In this document: piece by piece, positions 18,482 to 19,685 of the stretch
How the letters are laid out: every line of letters begins with the position of its first letter
Position numbering within the stretch: position 1 is the first letter of the stretch
Assembly: GCA_017455785.1 (NCBI GenBank)
Contig: JAFSYZ010000125.1
Coordinates: 1-19,685 of the forward strand
Direction of reading: 5' to 3'
Source: Candidatus Methanomethylophilaceae archaeon
GTDB taxonomy: Archaea; Thermoplasmatota; Thermoplasmata; Methanomassiliicoccales; Methanomethylophilaceae
Length of the DNA stretch: 19,685 bases
The notes under the pieces: generated by a model
Told to the model about the DNA's origin: nothing
Databases searched by the model: none
The model's input: the letters and a program-made list of their open reading frames with translations, nothing else
Position numbers and translations under genes: made by a program

Positions 18482-19155
18482 CACATCACCTCCTTCTGGA
18501 TGCGGTCCCATACTACCTGAAGGCGCTCGGCGTTCAGGTTCTGGAGGTTGGGACTGTCAAACTTCTCCAGCTCCTCGTTGACGATCGCGGACGTGGCCTC
18601 GAACTTCTGCTTGTCGAGATAGAGGTCCATGATGTCGTTGAGGATCCTCTCCTTCCTCTGTGCCCTCTCGTTGTCGCGCCTGTCACCCTCGGCCCTGGAC
18701 TTGACTGGCTTGGAGACCGGGACGACATCCTCATGCCATACGGTCTCGGGATCCGTGCCGTCACCCTCATCGATGGCGTATATCAGGCGGTATGCCTGCC
18801 TCTCGATGTTCGTGAGTATCTTATTGTCCAGTTTGTCTGAATTGTCCTGGACGTTGAAGGGGACCGTGAACGATACACCGTCACCGTCGGCACCGTTCAG
18901 AGTGACCTCGCAGTGACCGCGGGCCTTGGTCCATCTGTCCTGGGTGAATATCCCCTCACCGTGCGCATCATCGTACTCCAGGGGACCCATCGTCAGGAAC
19001 AGACCCGCCTCGGCGTGTGCCTTCCTGACGGCCTGGAGGATCTGACCGATGGGGATGAAGTTGTAGGTCGCACCGCCCGTGACCTTTCCGGACTTTGTGA
19101 AGTCGGTCGCTGCTATGACGCTGACCGCTTTGGCGATCCTCTCGTGGACGGTCAT
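18481..19155 (-). CDS. ERF-family single-strand annealing protein
   Basis: 224 residues from ATG 19155 (ATGA overlap; GGTGATC upstream); the frame extends further back but only across the preceding gene. ERF features in order: MTVHERIAKAVSVIAATDFT, TYNFIPIGQILQAVRKAHAE, beta strands around FTVPFNVQDNSDKLDNKILT and NIERQAYRLIYAIDEGDGTD, equivalent to the 'DK...KAxTYAxRYaLl..f.i..gdD' core. The C-terminal third is charged and helical, as usual. ERF proteins anneal complementary single strands and serve recombination and DNA repair of phages. It leads the early operon. Confidence 0.9.
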   Translation of the reverse strand: MTVHERIAKAVSVIAATDFTKSGKVTGGATYNFIPIGQILQAVRKAHAEAGLFLTMGPLEYDDAHGEGIFTQDRWTKARGHCEVTLNGADGDGVSFTVPFNVQDNSDKLDNKILTNIERQAYRLIYAIDEGDGTDPETVWHEDVVPVSKPVKSRAEGDRRDNERAQRKERILNDIMDLYLDKQKFEATSAIVNEELEKFDSPNLQNLNAERLQVVWDRIQKEVM

Positions 19156-19565
19156 GCGATCACCCTCTGCGTGTGTGTGTCTGTCTGTCTTGTGTCTGTC
19201 TCGTTCCTCTGATAGAGATTGATGTCGAATCTCCTGTCCCTGTAAGCAGGGACCTTCGTCTTGATCTCGGGAAGATTGAGGACGGCGTTCTTCATCCCGT
19301 TGACGGGCTGCTGCTCGAAGAATAACTTGGAATTGCAGACCGTGATCCATTTCCTCTTGAGTGTGTCGTTGGTGCTGATGAAGTCGTCGACACTGAGGTA
19401 ATCGCTCCACTGCTTGAAGGTGATCCTCAGAAGCGGGATGTATTCCCTCGGGATCTGATTCTCGGCGGTCTCATCGATGAGTCTCCAATCGATGTCTATT
19501 CCTTTCTTCTCGCAGTGCAGTTCTATTGCCATCTTGAGGCAATCGCAGATTTCTATCTTTTGCAT
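19152..19565 (-). CDS. Early protein of unknown function
   Basis: 137 residues from ATG 19565, with GGAAGG 6 nt upstream. No recognised motif. The C-terminal end is a short (ACAG/ACAC)-type repeat (NETDTRQTDTHTQRV), which could vary in length. It overlaps the ERF gene by ATGA, so the two are translated together. It is the first gene of the operon visible in the window. Confidence 0.72.
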   Translation of the reverse strand: MQKIEICDCLKMAIELHCEKKGIDIDWRLIDETAENQIPREYIPLLRITFKQWSDYLSVDDFISTNDTLKRKWITVCNSKLFFEQQPVNGMKNAVLNLPEIKTKVPAYRDRRFDINLYQRNETDTRQTDTHTQRVIA

Positions 19566-19587
19566 GGCTTTCCTTCCTAGGGAAGCC
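19566..19587 (-). promoter_or_regulatory. Hairpin over the first ribosome binding site
   Basis: On the transcript, GGCUUCCCUAGGAAGGAAAGCC can fold so that GGAAG pairs with CUUCC, hiding the GGAAGG ribosome binding site, with an outer GGCUU/AAGCC pairing as an alternative. It would lower translation of the first gene unless opened. Short, so weak. Confidence 0.35.
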
Positions 19588-19598
19588 TGTTTCCGACT

Positions 19599-19630
19599 GA
19601 TAACCGACTAACCGTAGTTAATCGGTTATC
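19599..19630 (-). promoter_or_regulatory. 32-nt palindrome in the early leader (operator or hairpin)
   Basis: GATAACCGA and TCGGTTATC form perfect 9-bp outer arms; inner TAAC/GTTA add 4 bp with a single mismatch between. The total is 14-nt arms around a 4-nt centre. It lies between the TATA-like box and the first early gene. A dimeric repressor, perhaps one of the winged-helix proteins, could bind it; it could also act as an RNA hairpin. Confidence 0.6.
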
Positions 19631-19674
19631 AAAATCGTCTTTCGGTTTCCCTGATACCCTTATCCCCGTCGGAG

Positions 19675-19682
19675 TATTAAAA
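19675..19682 (-). promoter_or_regulatory. TATA-like promoter of the early operon
   Basis: Minus strand TTTTAATA close to the window edge. A start about 25 nt downstream would put the palindrome within the transcript, roughly 20-50 nt from its 5' end. The upstream BRE region is outside the window. Confidence 0.45.
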
Positions 19683-19685
19683 GAC

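Noticed and set aside
18481..19410. A 309-residue version of the ERF protein
   Set aside because: The extra N-terminal 85 residues overlap the upstream gene and are Gln/Arg/His-rich; the ATG at 19155 has GGTGATC and an ATGA overlap.
1..19685. CRISPR array, tRNA, attachment site, insertion sequence, integrase or lysis genes
   Set aside because: No regularly spaced repeats, cloverleaf, transposase or recombinase motif, or lysin domain found by eye in this window.

Overview
The window is part of a tailed virus or provirus (siphovirus-like, Caudoviricetes) that probably infects an archaeon. Every gene lies on the minus strand, so the genome reads from right to left. The archaeal call rests on three things seen in the sequence. 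AT-rich TATA-like boxes sit about 25-45 nt upstream of operon starts. One late operon looks leaderless, with a TATA box about 24 nt before an ATG that has no ribosome binding site. Arginine and isoleucine are written heavily with AGG/AGA and ATA. Other starts carry GGAGGTGATC-type ribosome binding sites. The moderate GC content suggests a moderate-GC methanogen relative such as Methanomassiliicoccales, but this is a guess and a bacterial host is not excluded. I see no integrase, lysis gene, tRNA or CRISPR array.

Layout, in reading order. (1) 19685-19566: a leader with a TATA-like box, a 32-nt palindrome and a small hairpin over the first ribosome binding site. (2) 19565-12192: an early operon of about 28 mostly tiny genes, nearly all joined by ATGA or TGATG stop/start overlaps. 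It starts with an ERF-type single-strand annealing protein and includes a DUF3850/ASCH protein, three winged-helix proteins, several Cys-rich zinc-finger proteins and repeated Lar-type (CPFCG) proteins. (3) 12191-12006: a non-coding gap with a strong hairpin and a promoter. (4) 12005-10069: a ParB-domain/DNA-methyltransferase gene interrupted at a run of eight G, followed by small genes including one more Lar copy. (5) 10072-4936: small and large terminase, SPP1-type portal, and a MuF head protein with an extra C-terminal Cys/His domain. (6) 4939-4718: a small acidic protein translationally coupled to the MuF gene. (7) 4561-3019: scaffold and major capsid protein under their own promoter. (8) 2914-1: connectors, tail completion proteins, tail tube, the tail assembly chaperone pair with a -1 frameshift site, and the start of the tape measure protein.

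The late genes form a complete SPP1/HK97-like head and tail module: the terminases pump DNA through the portal into a shell built on the scaffold, and connectors and tail proteins then join on. No separate prohead protease is visible. The early genes look like a recombination, regulation and host-interaction set. The most interesting points are the MuF fusion with its possible immunity partner, the poly-G-interrupted methyltransferase, the canonical T TTT TTC frameshift site joining the tail chaperones, the duplicated promoter/leader cassette before the methyltransferase and scaffold operons, and the expanded Lar family with a 36-nt exact repeat.
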